NCBI GenBank assembly: GCA_018296165.2
Contig: JACKQL020000007.1
Span: 868,001 to 932,000, forward strand
Source of the DNA: Termitomyces sp. T153
Lineage: Eukaryota; Basidiomycota; Agaricomycetes; Agaricales; Lyophyllaceae
Direction: 5' to 3'
DNA: 64,000 nucleotides
Shown in pieces: positions 36,114-47,986 of this stretch (position 1 is its first letter; each line of letters opens with the position of its first letter). The notes below the pieces were generated by a model. It had not been told where the DNA came from, did not search any database, and was given only the letters and a program-made list of their open reading frames with translations. The position numbers were made by a program, and so were the translations under genes.

Positions 36114-38470
36114 GGAGCAGTGTTCCACTTGCCAACTGTGTCAGTGGGCAAAAGGGAGTAACTACCTCTCTTCAGGGGAATTACATTCCCTGCCCATGCC
36201 AATTAAGCCATGAGACTCTATAAAAATGGACTTTATAGGTCCCTTCTCAGAGTCCAAGGAGTTTAACTACCTGTGGGTATTCATTTGTTGCATAATGAGC
36301 ATGGTGCACCTAATACCAGTGCACATGACCATGACAGCATCACAGCTGTCCTGGATCTACATGTGCAAGATTGTGAGACGTCATAGTCTCCCAAGCTCTA
36401 TTGTCAGCAATTGTGACTCTAAGTCCATGTCCAAGTAATGGTGTGAACTGCATAAATTATTAGGAGCTCAGCTCCTAATGTCAATGTCCTTTCATCCACA
36501 GATGGATGAACAGACCAAAGTGCTAACAGAAATGTTGGTCAGATATTGCACTTGGTGGTGCACCCAGATCAGAAGGACTGGTTAAGTTGAATAGACTTAA
36601 CTGAATAGACTTAACTGAATTTACAATCAATGCAAGCATCTCTGAAACACCATGATTTGCAATAGTCAAGTTGAACAGTAGCTACATGCTATTGATAATA
36701 TGTGAGATCAGGTTGAATACTGCAATTCCTAAAAAGATCAAGCAGTTTGCCTGCTAAGCTCTTGAGAACTTGGCAGCAGTGCACAATGCAATAATTGAAG
36801 TGCATGTCTTTTAGACACACTCTGCAAATTTGCATTGTAGACCAGATTCAGAGTTGAAGAAAAGTGCATTGGCAAAAGGCAGAGTGAGAAAGCTTTTGTC
36901 AGGTTCTGCTGACTTTAGGGGCTCAGCTACACTGGGCAAGTCCTTACTAGGTGGATGTGATGTCCTGTGCTTATAACCTAGCATTCTGGGAATGGTGCAG
37001 AATTCAGAGGCTTGTGTGAGGAGATCTGAGGGATTGGTCTGAGCAAGTCCAGAGTGGTCTGAGGAAGTCTGAGACCAAGTATATTAAATGTTAGGCTTGG
37101 GCAGGCATTAGGAACAAGTTTGTAGGTGTGCAAATGGACTGCGGAGTAAGCAGAGGCTTTGTAAGTAATGGGAGTGGAGCCAGAGTTTGATGGGGAATCA
37201 ATCAAGACTGATGAGTTCTGGAGCCAAGTAAAGGGCAAGGTCCAAAGTTGTTATAAGAATGTTTGAAGGTTGTAGCACACATGTGGAGTTTATAATGACA
37301 TCAGAGGTGAAAGGGACTTAGAAAAGATAAAGGAAACAGAGACAGTCAAGGCAAGATGGAGACAAGATGAGATGGAACTGAGAAAAGAAATAGATTCAAG
37401 GCTAGAAATAGGAACAGAGAAGAAATAGAGAGAAGTATGAGACACAAGTAACCAGTTAATGTAATATCAAAACTAGAGTATGAGGTGCTACTCTACAACT
37501 TATATACTGACTACTGGGGGGCTCTGGGGGGCAGTGGGTGTGGCAGCGGGGCTTGGTGGAGCCATGTGGAGTCAATGAGTGTCAACAGGCCATAGTGACA
37601 TTCTGATGGGATCAGTTGGATTGTCATGATGCTCTGGGGTTGGTCAGGCAAACTAAGAAGATGAGTTGGTGATATATGGCAGAGTCAGGAATAGTGGGGA
37701 GGGGAGTTCCAGGGGTTTAGGAGAGTTGGGAAAAGCATTGATGGTTGTGGAGAAGGCATCAGAGTTGGCATAGGGGCCATTGGGGTTTGCTGGAGAAGTG
37801 TCAGAGTTATCCGGAGTGGGTGCAGAAGGTGGATGAAGATTAGAGGAGTGTTCAACAAGGCATCAGGGAGATTTCTGGGAAAATGAGCAGGTTGGGAACA
37901 AAGTTGGGGGTCCAGGAAGTGGGTCATAACAGCTTGTCTAAAATGAGTTGGGCCACATAAGATCTTGGAAGCTTACAATAAGACCTCCAATTATGTATTA
38001 GAATTGCCTATGGCACTTCAGAAACAAAGAATACATTCTAAGTTCCATATGTCACTGCTGCAACTGTATAAGGCTAGCAACAATGCACTGCTTCCCAATA
38101 GGATGATACCAGAACCATAAGACTTTGGTGTGCCAGACAACTAAGAGTGGTTTGTCAATTTGTTAATGATCTGTTAGATCATTGTTGAGATGGGACAAAC
38201 CTCAAATTCAAGGTTTGATGGAGTCTGGAGAACACCACTTGGAAGTCTCTTATTACCTATAAGGACCTCAAGGCCCTTGATAGATATTTGGAGTTGCAGA
38301 GCATCTGGCACTCTGTGCAGTTGGCTAGAAGGACTAAGTCAACTTAGTCTAGAAGCTGGACAGCCTGCCATGCCAGCAACTATCAGATATCATGTCAGCC
38401 AATTTTTTAGCTGGTTGCAAAGTCCAACTGTCCTTTGTCTTCTATTAAAATGTTGGTGCAACACAGCAAT
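36114..38470 (+). pseudogene. Gypsy element B integrase and chromo-like end, split by an antisense solo LTR
   Basis: Begins mid zinc-binding domain (CQLCQWAKGS), then core (MDFIGPFSESKEFNYLWVF) and C-terminal domain up to 36,896; the frame continues after the LTR at 37,932 with the same sequence as element A's GPYKI region, then a chromodomain-like remnant to about 38,400. Decayed. Followed by the proline/alanine-rich extension also seen in element A. Confidence 0.75.
36897..37931 (-). mobile_element. Old solo LTR (family L, copy 5), antisense
   Basis: TGTCAGG...CATAACA, 1,035 bp, inserted in gypsy B integrase; flanking 5-mers GCTTT and GCTTG differ by one base. CpG-poor like copy 4. Confidence 0.8.
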
Positions 38471-38774
38471 ATTAAGTAAGGAGACTTGTTGCCCAGTGGG
38501 CAAGAAAAAAAATAGCTTGATGAGGCAAACATGGGTCTGCCTGGATATTTGGTGAGCTCTGAACACAGCCCAAGAAGAGAAGGAGTCCTAAGGAGTAGTT
38601 CACTCCCAGGGTTTGGTGGTTTTGCTGCATTGGCAGGAGGTTTAGGGCCTAGGGACATAGCACTCCTAGCAATACAAAGAGCAGCTCCAGCCCCACAGAA
38701 AACAAGGCCCATGAGCAGAGGACTTGTGGTAGTGCCAGGAGATGTGGCCCCACTCAGCTATGCAGTAGCAATGC
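38471..38774 (+). other. Gypsy 3' coding extension remnant
   Basis: Aligns with the minus strand of 24,250-24,600 in element A. Encodes a proline/alanine/glycine-rich sequence (e.g. LVVVPGDVAPLSYAVAM) broken by stops. Leads into the palindrome. Confidence 0.5.
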
Positions 38775-39810
38775 AGCAGTCAGCAATGCAGAGATGCAGT
38801 GCACCTCTACAGCATAGTGGTATAGGAAAAGAACATAGATAATCTCAGTTGCCTCTATCAATGAACTTTGGATATCCTATAGGCTCACAGCCTGTGTTGT
38901 CTCAGGAATTCCAACAATATGTGGTGCCACAATACAATGTGGCCCCACTGCCAGTGGCTAGACCTGGCCATAAAACAGGCATGGCAGGTCAACAATGACC
39001 TGCCACCATTTCATTATAAGTAGGGGTCTCTGTCCCTATGTCATCTTCATCAGAGGCAATGGAAGTGGACAACAATGGCCCAGAGTCTATTATGGCTCTG
39101 ATGCAGTCCTTGGGCCCTCTGCAATGGTCATACCTGCTATTATTCACTGCAGTGCATTCACCAAACACTTCATCTTCAGCTTCAAGCACATTGGAGCATC
39201 CAACAGCTGCCTTAACCAGCAAAGAAAAAGAGAAGGCAACTGCAACATTGCTACTCACACCAGCACAGGAGAGTAGCACTCCCTTATTGACTGCCTGAAA
39301 GATGGTTGAGCAACACTTGCAAAGCAAAAGAGCCTGAGCTCTCTACTGAGTTGCCTTCCCTTTTTCTTTGCTGGTTAAAGCAGCTGTTGGATGCTCCAAT
39401 GTGCTTGAAGCTGAAGATGGAGTGTTTGGTGAATGCACTTCAGTGGACAATAGCAGGTATGACTATTGCAGAGGGCCCAAGAACTGCATCAGAGCCATAA
39501 TAGACTCTGGGCCATTGTTGTCCACTTCTATTGCCTCTGATGAAGATGACATAGGGACAGAGACCCCTACTTATAGTGAAATGGTGGCAGGTCATTGTTG
39601 ACCTGCCATGCCTGTTTTATGGCCAGGTCTAGCCACTGGCACAGTGGGGCCACATTATATTGTGGCACCACATATTGTTGGAATTCCTGAGACAACACAG
39701 GCTGTGAGCCCACAGGATATCCAAAGTTCATTGGTGGAGGCAACTGAGATCATCCATATTCTCTTCCCATACCACTATGCTGCAGAGGTGCACTGCATCC
39801 CTGCATTGGC
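38775..39810. repeat. Long palindrome in gypsy 3' region
   Basis: Left arm about 38,775-39,243, right arm about 39,345-39,810 in reverse complement, with a spacer of about 100 bp. Two near-identical reading frames face away from the spacer on opposite strands (39,327-38,989 minus and 39,368-39,601 plus, both with IDSGPLLSTSIASDEDD). Arms differ at scattered transitions. Only the outer part of the arms matches gypsy A 24,074-24,260. Confidence 0.85.
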
Positions 39811-39821
39811 AACTTATAGAT

Positions 39822-42800
39822 GTACAAGCTACAGTCTGTGCCTTTGGCATAGGCCTGTAGCTCTCCCTAAGTTCCAGACCCAATCTCACTATGTTCAGAT
39901 CCAGACTCAACCTCAGTTTGTCTACTTGATTCTTTCATGTTATTGATAAGAGTTCCTCAATAAAGTGATTAAGATTGTCACATAAATGGAGCTTTCCCAC
40001 TCATCTCTTTTACTATGCTGACTTTGATCTTTCTTTTTCAACCAATGTGTTGATAGTCCTGTCATATGTCAGTAAATGCAAGTCTTTACTATGATTTTAA
40101 TTATATATCACTGAGTGGAATTAACTTGTCAATGTTAGTAAATGTAACTCTTTATCATGATTTCAATTTTATTTCACTCAGTCAAATAAACCTTCCTTTG
40201 GAGTATTCCATTATTTTTAACATAATGCTGAAATTCAGACCAAACCTTACTTCACTTGCTTAGGTTTTCAATATTCCAACTCTTGCAAGTGATTATCATT
40301 CAATAGATCATTTTAATATACTTGAAAATTTAGAATCATTGATGAATCAAAGTCTCCTCCACTTTCTGTCCCCTTTTGCTCATATACTTTGAAGAGCACA
40401 GCATGTTGGACAATTTTAAACACCAAAATATACTAAAGAGAAAGAAATGAGGCAAAATAGCCTGAGTAATGAGATTTTATGATATCACTCAGTGGTACTA
40501 ATACTTAGCAATCAGACCTTTAACTTTTAAAATCCCTTTCCAATACTCTATCTAATCAAGATTTATCACACATCACACATCTGTTTTTTTCAACTCAATA
40601 TATCTGACATACAATTATCTAATCACAAACCATACACTTTCAAATCAAAAAGCTTGTGGATGATTCTTAGAAGCAGGAAGCAGCTTACAGCTATTAGCAA
40701 TCTAATCTATTCAACCATACATATGTTATAGTGGTGAATAAAAAACCTCCTGTTCCAGTCCCCTAGCAGAGGACTATCAACTGTACACATTCTCTATTAA
40801 TACTGTCTTCTGAAACTTTTTCCTTCTCAAAGCAATCTTCAATGCTCTCTTCACTAATAGTTCTATTGGCATAATAAATTAAACCCACCATCATTTTTCA
40901 GAAGCTGTCATAATGTAGTCAAATATCCATTGAGAGCAGGAAAAGTTGGAGATGATCAGGAATAAGTTGACTTTAAGGTGTAATAACTGATTACTGTAGA
41001 ATCATAAGAATACACACTTTCAAGTCTGAACACACACCTTGAAATTAGAAAGCCAGCATACAGCTATCAGCATTCTAGTCCAAGTATAGCCTCACTTTGT
41101 TTGGTTAGGAATTTGATTTTATAATTCAATGTTGGTACCACCTAACATCATAGAATACACATTCCAAGTTAGAAGCTATCAGCAATCAAATTCAAGTCAG
41201 ATTTATAGTCAAAACATACCATATGTCATAAACCTCTAAAAGTCCATTAGGGCAACTATTTGTCACGACCCATCCCCTGGACCCCCGCACATCGTCCAGC
41301 AACCCCCCGATTCCCCAATAACCCCCAATGCTCCGCCAAACTGCCGCCCATGCCCCATGCCTATTTTGGTTAGCCCCGATGCAACCCCGGCTAACTCCAA
41401 CGCCTCCTCAGCTAACTCTGACGGCCTCCTGGCCAACTTCGATGCCTTCCCTGCAGCCACTGACACTTATCCTGGATCTCCCGAACCCCGAGAACCATCC
41501 CCGCTGTTCCCAATCTTCGCCACCCATCATCAACTCAACACCCTGGTTCCTCCGACCCATTCCAGAGTATCACGACAACCTCGGGGCGACCCGCGTTCCC
41601 CAATGATCCCATCAACGTATCAGCGCGGCCCGATCCTCGATTGCAACCAACACCTGCCCACTCCATCAAGCTCCACCAAGCCCCGCCGCCACAGCCGACG
41701 TACCCTGAAGTTCTCCGGTAGTCAGTATATAAGCTGTCGAGTAGCTCTTCGTACTCTAGTCTTGATATTTTGCTTAACATTACCTATGGTCTGATTGTTT
41801 CCTTCTCATGTTTCGTGTTTCATGTTTGTGTTTCGTGTTTCGTGTCTCGTTCTCCTTACTCTCAGTCTCCCAGCCTTATCTCAGTCTCCCAGTCTTATCT
41901 CAGTCTCCCAGTCTTGTCTCGTATCCATTTCGTTATTGTTCTCATTATTGTTTTGTATCTCCACTCAAATCTACTCTTGTTCCATATCAACTCCATTCCA
42001 TTTCATCTGACGCTGTCTTGGTGACTCCGTCTGGCCATTGTGCCCAAGTCCTCATCAACCTAAACGACCTCACGAACTCCACAATTATGATCACGAACCC
42101 CAACACTCTTTCACCAGGTCCAGACCTCGCTCTTTGCTCAGTCCCAGACTCCATCAACTCCAATTGATCTCCCATCAAACCCCGGCTCCGCTCCCATTGA
42201 TCACACAGCCGCCTACTCCTTCGCTTCCGCAAATCTCCCATACAGTCTTCTGCCTGAACCCCACTAAGACCATCCCGTTTCCCTGCAATCCGACTTCTCC
42301 GGACCTCCCCGGATCTGTCCAGATCACATCCCACCAACTATCCGCACAAGCCATCAGTGCCCAGAACGTTTTCGAGTGTTTGGTTACCAGTGCAAGGGGA
42401 TCACGCCCACCTAGTAAGGACTTGCCCAGTGCAGCTGAGCCCCCGAGGTCAGCGGAACCTGACACTATTCCCCTTTCTAAAGAATAAGTAGAAGCATTTA
42501 AGAGTCTTATGCCACTTCTTTGGCCATTTTTGATCATGAAATTCATTGTTCTGGACTTTCTTTGATAAGAAATACATGCATGGGACATGCTTCTTCCTCA
42601 AAGAATAGCTAGAAGTGTTGCTTGAAGAGGGCACATCAAAAGACAGTACATTTCACATAAGTGATGCCTGAAAAATGCTGAAAAATGCCCAAAATATCAA
42701 GTTTTGTAGCTCAAAAAAAACAATAGATTCATTGTACACATGCTATCAACAAAAGCTGTCTGTTATGCCATTTTTTTCCCTATTCAAAGTGTAAAAAACA

Positions 42801-42902
42801 GCCAAGTTACCCAAAAAGGAAGGTTCTTAATCAGCTTTACTCAGTACAAAAGTTGTTGCATAGGCACATTCACTTTTTCTGAGGTTGTCCCATATATTAT
42901 AG
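39822..42902 (-). mobile_element. Inverted Helitron 3'-end copy, interrupted by a solo LTR
   Basis: Reverse complement aligns with 56,425-58,291 of the Helitron region, including the terminal hairpin, here at 39,826-39,863 (AAGCTACAG...CTGTAGCTC). Matching words include GAGTTCCTCAATAAAGT, TTGATAGTCCTGTCAT and AACCTTCCTTTTTGGG. No genes. The solo LTR 41,261-42,464 splits it. Confidence 0.8.
41261..42464 (+). mobile_element. Solo LTR (family L, copy 3), youngest, sense orientation
   Basis: TGTCACGACC...CCTGACA, 1,204 bp, flanked by CTATT on both sides (41,256-41,260 and 42,465-42,469). Richest in CpG. TATATAAG at 41,725-41,732 followed by GTAGCTCTTCG suggests the core promoter and start region; a 19-bp pyrimidine-rich unit is repeated three times near 41,865-41,925. 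Confidence 0.94.
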
Positions 42903-43289
42903 ATAAGAATAACCTTAGTGTCAGACACAGTATGTGAAGATAGCTATATTGACCTATGAATATATAGAAATAACTATAGGGCATGGTAAGTACTGGCAAA
43001 AATGTAGGTAAGTCACCAGGCTCACCCTTAGTGTCAGACATAGTATGTAAAGACAGCTAAGGGTGATGTCTGTGTATGTTAGTTTTATAGCAAAAATAGA
43101 TAAGGTTTGACAAAAGACTGACAAACAATGCATATCTAATAATGGCACACTGAAGGAAAGTAAGAAAGAAAAACAAAATGAAATATAAGACACAACTGGT
43201 CTGTGAAGTTGTTACTCTACACTCTCTCCAATGAGCTGGACTCCTAGTCATGTTGTCTTGATAGACCAATTAGATGATCATAGACTGGG
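42903..43289. other. Unclassified AT-rich repeat sequence
   Basis: Between the inverted Helitron piece and copia C. Contains a direct repeat of about 30 bp, 114 bp apart (TTAGTGTCAGACA at 42,915 and 43,029). May hold the decayed 3' LTR of copia C. No coding signal. Confidence 0.4.
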
Positions 43290-44329
43290 CAAGGCAGGGA
43301 CTTAGTGAAATTGTCCACAATGTTCTTCTTTGACAAGATGTGTATAATCAATATGTCACTCTCTCAAACTCATTTGTGGACATAATGGTGTTTGATGTTG
43401 ATGTGTTTGGCTTGGGAGTGTCCCTTGATGGACTTGGCAAGAGCAATCAAAGATTAGTTGTCAATGTAAATATTAATCAGTGGCTGTTGAGGAAGTTTTG
43501 TCTTGACTAAGAAGTTTTGCATCCATAAAGCTTGCTGAGCTGCCCAGGTTGTGGCAATGTATTCAGCCTTAGTGGTGCTGAGTGCAATTGTGGATTGCTG
43601 CTTTGAATTTCAGGAGACAGCTCCCTCTGCCATCATAAAGACATACTCATCAGTTGACTTCCAAGTGTCCACATCTCCACCAAAATCTGTTTCCACATAC
43701 TCTACTGGCTTTATTGAGCCATCCACCTCCTTGCAGTACTTGATTTGGTAATTGAGTGATCCCTTAATGTATTCCAGGACATGAGTGAGTGCATTCCAGT
43801 GAGCTGGCCTAGGGTTTGATTGGAATCTGATCTGACTGCAAAGAATAAGTCAGGGCATGTAGCAACTTGGGCCCACATCAGGAGCCCTAGAAGCTTTTGG
43901 TATGGCTTGTTGGCCATGAACTGTCACTTGACCTCTGTTTTGGGGGCCATAGCTGCTGTGAGTTGAATACAGTGGCTCAAAAAACTGTCCCAATGTTTTA
44001 TACTTTTTGAAAGATGACATTGGCATGAAGGATTGGAAGTATCTAAAATTTTGGTTAAATCATGTAAAATACTATGGCATCACAGCTACAAATTGCATCT
44101 TAGCTTATATACTTTAAATCAAAAGTGATGGAGTAATGGCCATTTTAAAATATTCACTCATTGGGACAGTTTTTTTAGCATCTCTAACTTTGCAGATTTA
44201 TCCCTATTTTAGTCAGAAATAAAGAGTAAGTTGCATGTGGGAATATCAACAGAGTCATGTGACCATGTTTTGGTATATTTGGGAGTGGTTCAAGTTGGTT
44301 GAACCACATTTTGACCTTTAACTACCATC

Positions 44330-44707
44330 ATGAAAGCTACTTCTCCTGCACAATGCTCTACTGTTGCTTCTTTCCTTGCTCAAGGGTATTCTCTGCATCA
44401 GATTGAGGCTAAAACTGGTCTAGGGAAGTCTACTATTGGGAGGATCAATAGAGAGTTGGAGGTGAACAAGGAAAACCATCCTGGAGGCTGTCTAGCTAAG
44501 CTTACTCCATGTGATAAACAGGCTATTGTTCAACAAATCTCAACTGGGATACTTGATATGGCTATTTATGCTACCAATTTTATCAACAACATCATTTCCA
44601 ATCCTGTCTCTCCACAGACTGTCTGGAATGTGCTGAAGGAGGAGATGTATTGGTCTGCTATAAAGAGGAAAGTTCCTGTGCTCAAAGCTAGACATAGGCA
44701 ACCATGA
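44330..44707 (+). pseudogene. Tc1/mariner-type transposase, N-terminal part (left arm)
   Basis: 125 codons from ATG: helix-turn-helix DNA-binding domain (STVASFLAQGYSLHQIEAKT, GLGKSTIGRINREL) and second HTH-like part (SPQTVWNVLKEE), stop TGA probably from CGA. Beyond the stop the spacer still encodes NWTVENWKRVLWTNETKINR, where the family has a catalytic Asp (SDETK); here it is Asn. The catalytic domain beyond is absent. Confidence 0.8.
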
Positions 44708-44838
44708 TTTAAATGGGCTCAAGAGCATCAAAACTGGACTGTGGAGAACTGGAAAAGAGTGTTGTGGACCAATGAGACAAAGATTAATAGGATTGGGTCA
44801 GATGGAAAGCAGTATGTGTGGAAGTGAGCCCATTTAAA

Positions 44839-45216
44839 TCATGGTTGCCTATGTCTAGCTTTAAGCATAGAAACTTTCCTCTTTATAGCAGACCAATACA
44901 TCTCCTCCTTCAGCACATTCCAGACAGTCTGTGGAGAGACAGGATTGGAAATGATGTTGTTGATAAAATTGGTAGCATAAATAGCCATATCAAGTATCCC
45001 AGTTGAGATTTGTTGAACAATAGCCTGTTTATCACATGGAGTAAGCTTAGCTAGACAGCCTCCAGGATGGTTTTCCTTGTTCACCTCCAACTCTCTATTG
45101 ATCCTCCCAATAGTAGACTTCCCTAGACCAGTTTTAGCCTCAATCTGATGCAGAGAATACCCTTGAGCAAGGAAAGAAGCAACAGTAGAGCATTGTGCAG
45201 GAGAAGTAGCTTTCAT
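44839..45216 (-). pseudogene. Tc1/mariner-type transposase, N-terminal part (right arm)
   Basis: Mirror copy of the left-arm frame, 125 codons, differing at two residues near the C-terminus (VSML for VPVL). Faces the left-arm gene head-on (tail to tail across the 103-bp spacer). Confidence 0.8.
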
Positions 45217-47120
45217 GATGGTAGTTAAAGGTCAAAATGTGGTTCAACCAACTTGAACCACTCCCAAATATACCAAAACATGGTCACATGACTCTGTTGA
45301 TATTCCCACATGCAACTTACTCTTTATTTCTGACTAAAATAGGGATAAATCTGCAAAGTTAGAGATGCTAAAAAAACTGTCCCAATGAGTGAATATTTTA
45401 AAATGGCCATTACTCCATCACTTTTGATTTAAAGTATATAAGCTAAGATGCAATTTGTAGCTGTGATGCCATAGTATTTTACATGATTTAACCAAAATTT
45501 TAGATACTTCCAATCCTTCATGCCAATGTCATCTTTCAAAAAGTATAAAACATTGGGACAGTTTTTTAAGCCACTGTATCTTGGAAAAGTGGCATGTTGC
45601 AAGGGTTGCATTTTGTCATGCCAAAATATTCCAGAACTCATTGTAGGTAAGCTTGTTGTGACAGAGAGATCAATCCAGTTCCTGGGTTGCATTTGATAGC
45701 CATGCTAATGATGTATGAGGTGATTTCCAGGTCCTTTATGTCATAGATGCTTACAAGTTTGGATTTGGCAGTGTCTGCATCTTTTTGGGTGAATGAGACC
45801 CCAAAAACATTGTCAGTGAAAGTGTTGGAGATGGTGTGGTCACTATTTTGAATCCTGGTTTAAATGCAGGTGTCAGCCTGTGATGTGTGGTAGCCCAAGT
45901 TCTGATATGCATTGTTGAGAGTCCAGAACCAGTTCTGTCTGCCCTACATAAGGCCATACAGGGTTTTCAGAAGCTCAATCTTCTTCTTCTCCTCTTCAGA
46001 AACACTGGAGAAACATCCATATAGACCTTGAACTCAGGGACACTGTTGAGGTAAGCAAATACAATATCCACCTGCCAGATCTCCCATCCAAGTTGCACTG
46101 CTATGGCTGCTGACATTTTGAGTGACTCAAGTCTGACTACTGCCACATAGGTCTCATTGTCATCCTCCCCCATAACCTGTGAATATTCCTTTGTGACTAG
46201 CCTTGCCTTTTCATCTGACAATGTATCCCTCAGCATTGTACTTGATTACATACACCCACTGGCATCCTATTGTTTTCTTCCCTCAGGCACATCCTCCTCA
46301 GGAACTAGACAAAAACCCCCCTTTCCTCCATAACCCTAAGTTTGTCCTGCATAGCCAGCCCCCACAAGTCAGGCCAGCACATTGCTTCTTTGTAGGTCTG
46401 GGAAACAGACTCATCTGTATATCAGCCACACTATCTAGTAGGGCAAGGAAGGCATATGCATCCTGCACTAGCATTGATATTGGAGTTAGTGTGATGCTCC
46501 TAATGTGGTCAGACTGTCAGGGTGCAGGTACAGGGTTGATAGTGGTTGGGGCTATGATTGTGGCAGGTGTTGCTAACTTAGAGGTAGGTATTGGCTCAAC
46601 AAGATTTGTGGCACTTAATTTAGAGTCAGTGTTGGGTGTTGATGCAGGTTCAGGTACTGGCTTGTGTAGTGGTGTATCTGTGGTGCATATGCACTGTGCA
46701 ATAGGCTGGAATTGGGTGGGTATGCTTGATATTGATGCATTTAGTTTAGATTTATCTGTGGCTAGTAGATTCTCAAGAGTGTTGTTGTGGGCATGTGACC
46801 TGTGTCCTGTGCCCTCAATAAAGATGATGTCATGAGAGGTAATGATAGATCTTGTTCCATAGTCAAAAAGTTTATACCCACTGTCTGAGTACCCAACAAA
46901 TATATATTTAATTGAATGTGGGTCTAACTTTGACTGAACCAGTTCCTTTGGAACCTTCACAAACATGATGCTTCCAAAAACATGCAGGTGTGCAACAGAC
47001 TGTCTCTTTCTGGTCCAAACTTCTTCTGGGACTTTATCAGGTTGACAAGTGGATAGTAAGCAGTTTCTTATGTAGATTTGTGTCACCACAATTCTCTTTT
47101 TAAATTGGCCAAAGTTTGTC

Positions 47121-47986
47121 CCCTCAAACTAGTGTGCATTGGGGACTTGTTTGACTTGAAAAAATACAACATTTCTATTATGAGTTGCACAGCTAACATT
47201 TCTGTTATGGGTTGCACAGCTTATGATTTACACTTTGTAACTCAAAACCAGTTGATTGATCTTGTCTACAAAGTATGAAGTAAGGTGCTGCCTTACATAA
47301 TTATAGCAAGAGTATTTAAAAGTAGCATCATGTGACACTATTAAATAATAAAATAAGTAGATTAATGTTATAGAGTATTCTCACTACAGAGAGGTAATAG
47401 GCACTCCATTACAATACCATTGATTGTGATGGAGGAATGAGAGTGATTGATGAAGCACCATGATCAAGAGATGGTGGTGTAGGTGCAGCTGGCTACAAGA
47501 CACATCAAGGCTGTCAATAAAACCAAGATATCACAACTAGCAAAGTTAATTACTTACTCAGATCTGATGAGCTTTTGCATTGATTCAGAATGATAGAGGC
47601 TACAGCTACAGGGATGATCATAATCAGCTGAATTCTCATCTTTATAGAGAGCTGAAAATGTGCCTTGTATATTTTTTGAGCATGTTTTGCTAGTTCCTGC
47701 TAGTTGTCCATCCTTTCTGGGTCTCCCAACACCCCATGCATCTGGGCAGTTTTTGGTTCCTTGAGGTCAGCCTCTTCCCCTTCTCAGGGGCTGGAAAGAC
47801 TCTACACTACTTGTAGGGGTTGACAGTGCCAGATGCAGTCAACAACTTGATATGTGAAAGAGAGATAAGCACAAACACATCAATATTACAGCTGCTGATT
47901 GCCTGTTTGGTTGAGTTATATTTTCTTGTACATATGTATATTATTCAAACTCAGTTAGGTCAAACTCAATGTCCAGCCATAAATTA
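47121..47986. other. Repeat-derived sequence with an LTR-like part
   Basis: 47,150-47,420 is the inverted partner of 28,640-28,900 and, lying upstream of copia C in that element's sense, may be its 5' LTR remnant. The rest (47,430-47,986) shows no coding or structural signal. Confidence 0.45.

Larger units (their letters stand above)
43970..45576. mobile_element. Palindromic Tc1/mariner-like element
   Basis: Ends CAGTGGCTC...(G)CCACTG with TA on both sides (43,968-43,969 and 45,577-45,578). Arms 43,970-44,721 and 44,825-45,576 are each exactly 752 bp and nearly identical in inverted orientation; the spacer 44,722-44,824 is 103 bp. Each arm holds the same N-terminal half of a transposase gene; the spacer continues it a little further from the left side. 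A second, inverted copy of the terminal repeat lies inside each arm (44,158-44,178). It sits inside the copia C RT gene. Confidence 0.9.
43290..47120 (-). pseudogene. Ty1/copia element C, integrase-RT-RNase H remnant
   Basis: Minus strand. 47,089-46,517: integrase C-terminus (HLHVFGSIMFVKVP, YIFVGYSDSGYKLFD). 46,236-45,967: RT start (ARLVTKEYSQ, WEIWQVDIVFAYLN). 43,917-43,290: RT end and RNase H (KPYQKLLGLLMWAQVATCPD, then ALSTTKAEYIATTWAAQQA). Interrupted at 43,970-45,576 by the palindromic Tc1-like element. Many stops; gag not found. Confidence 0.8.
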
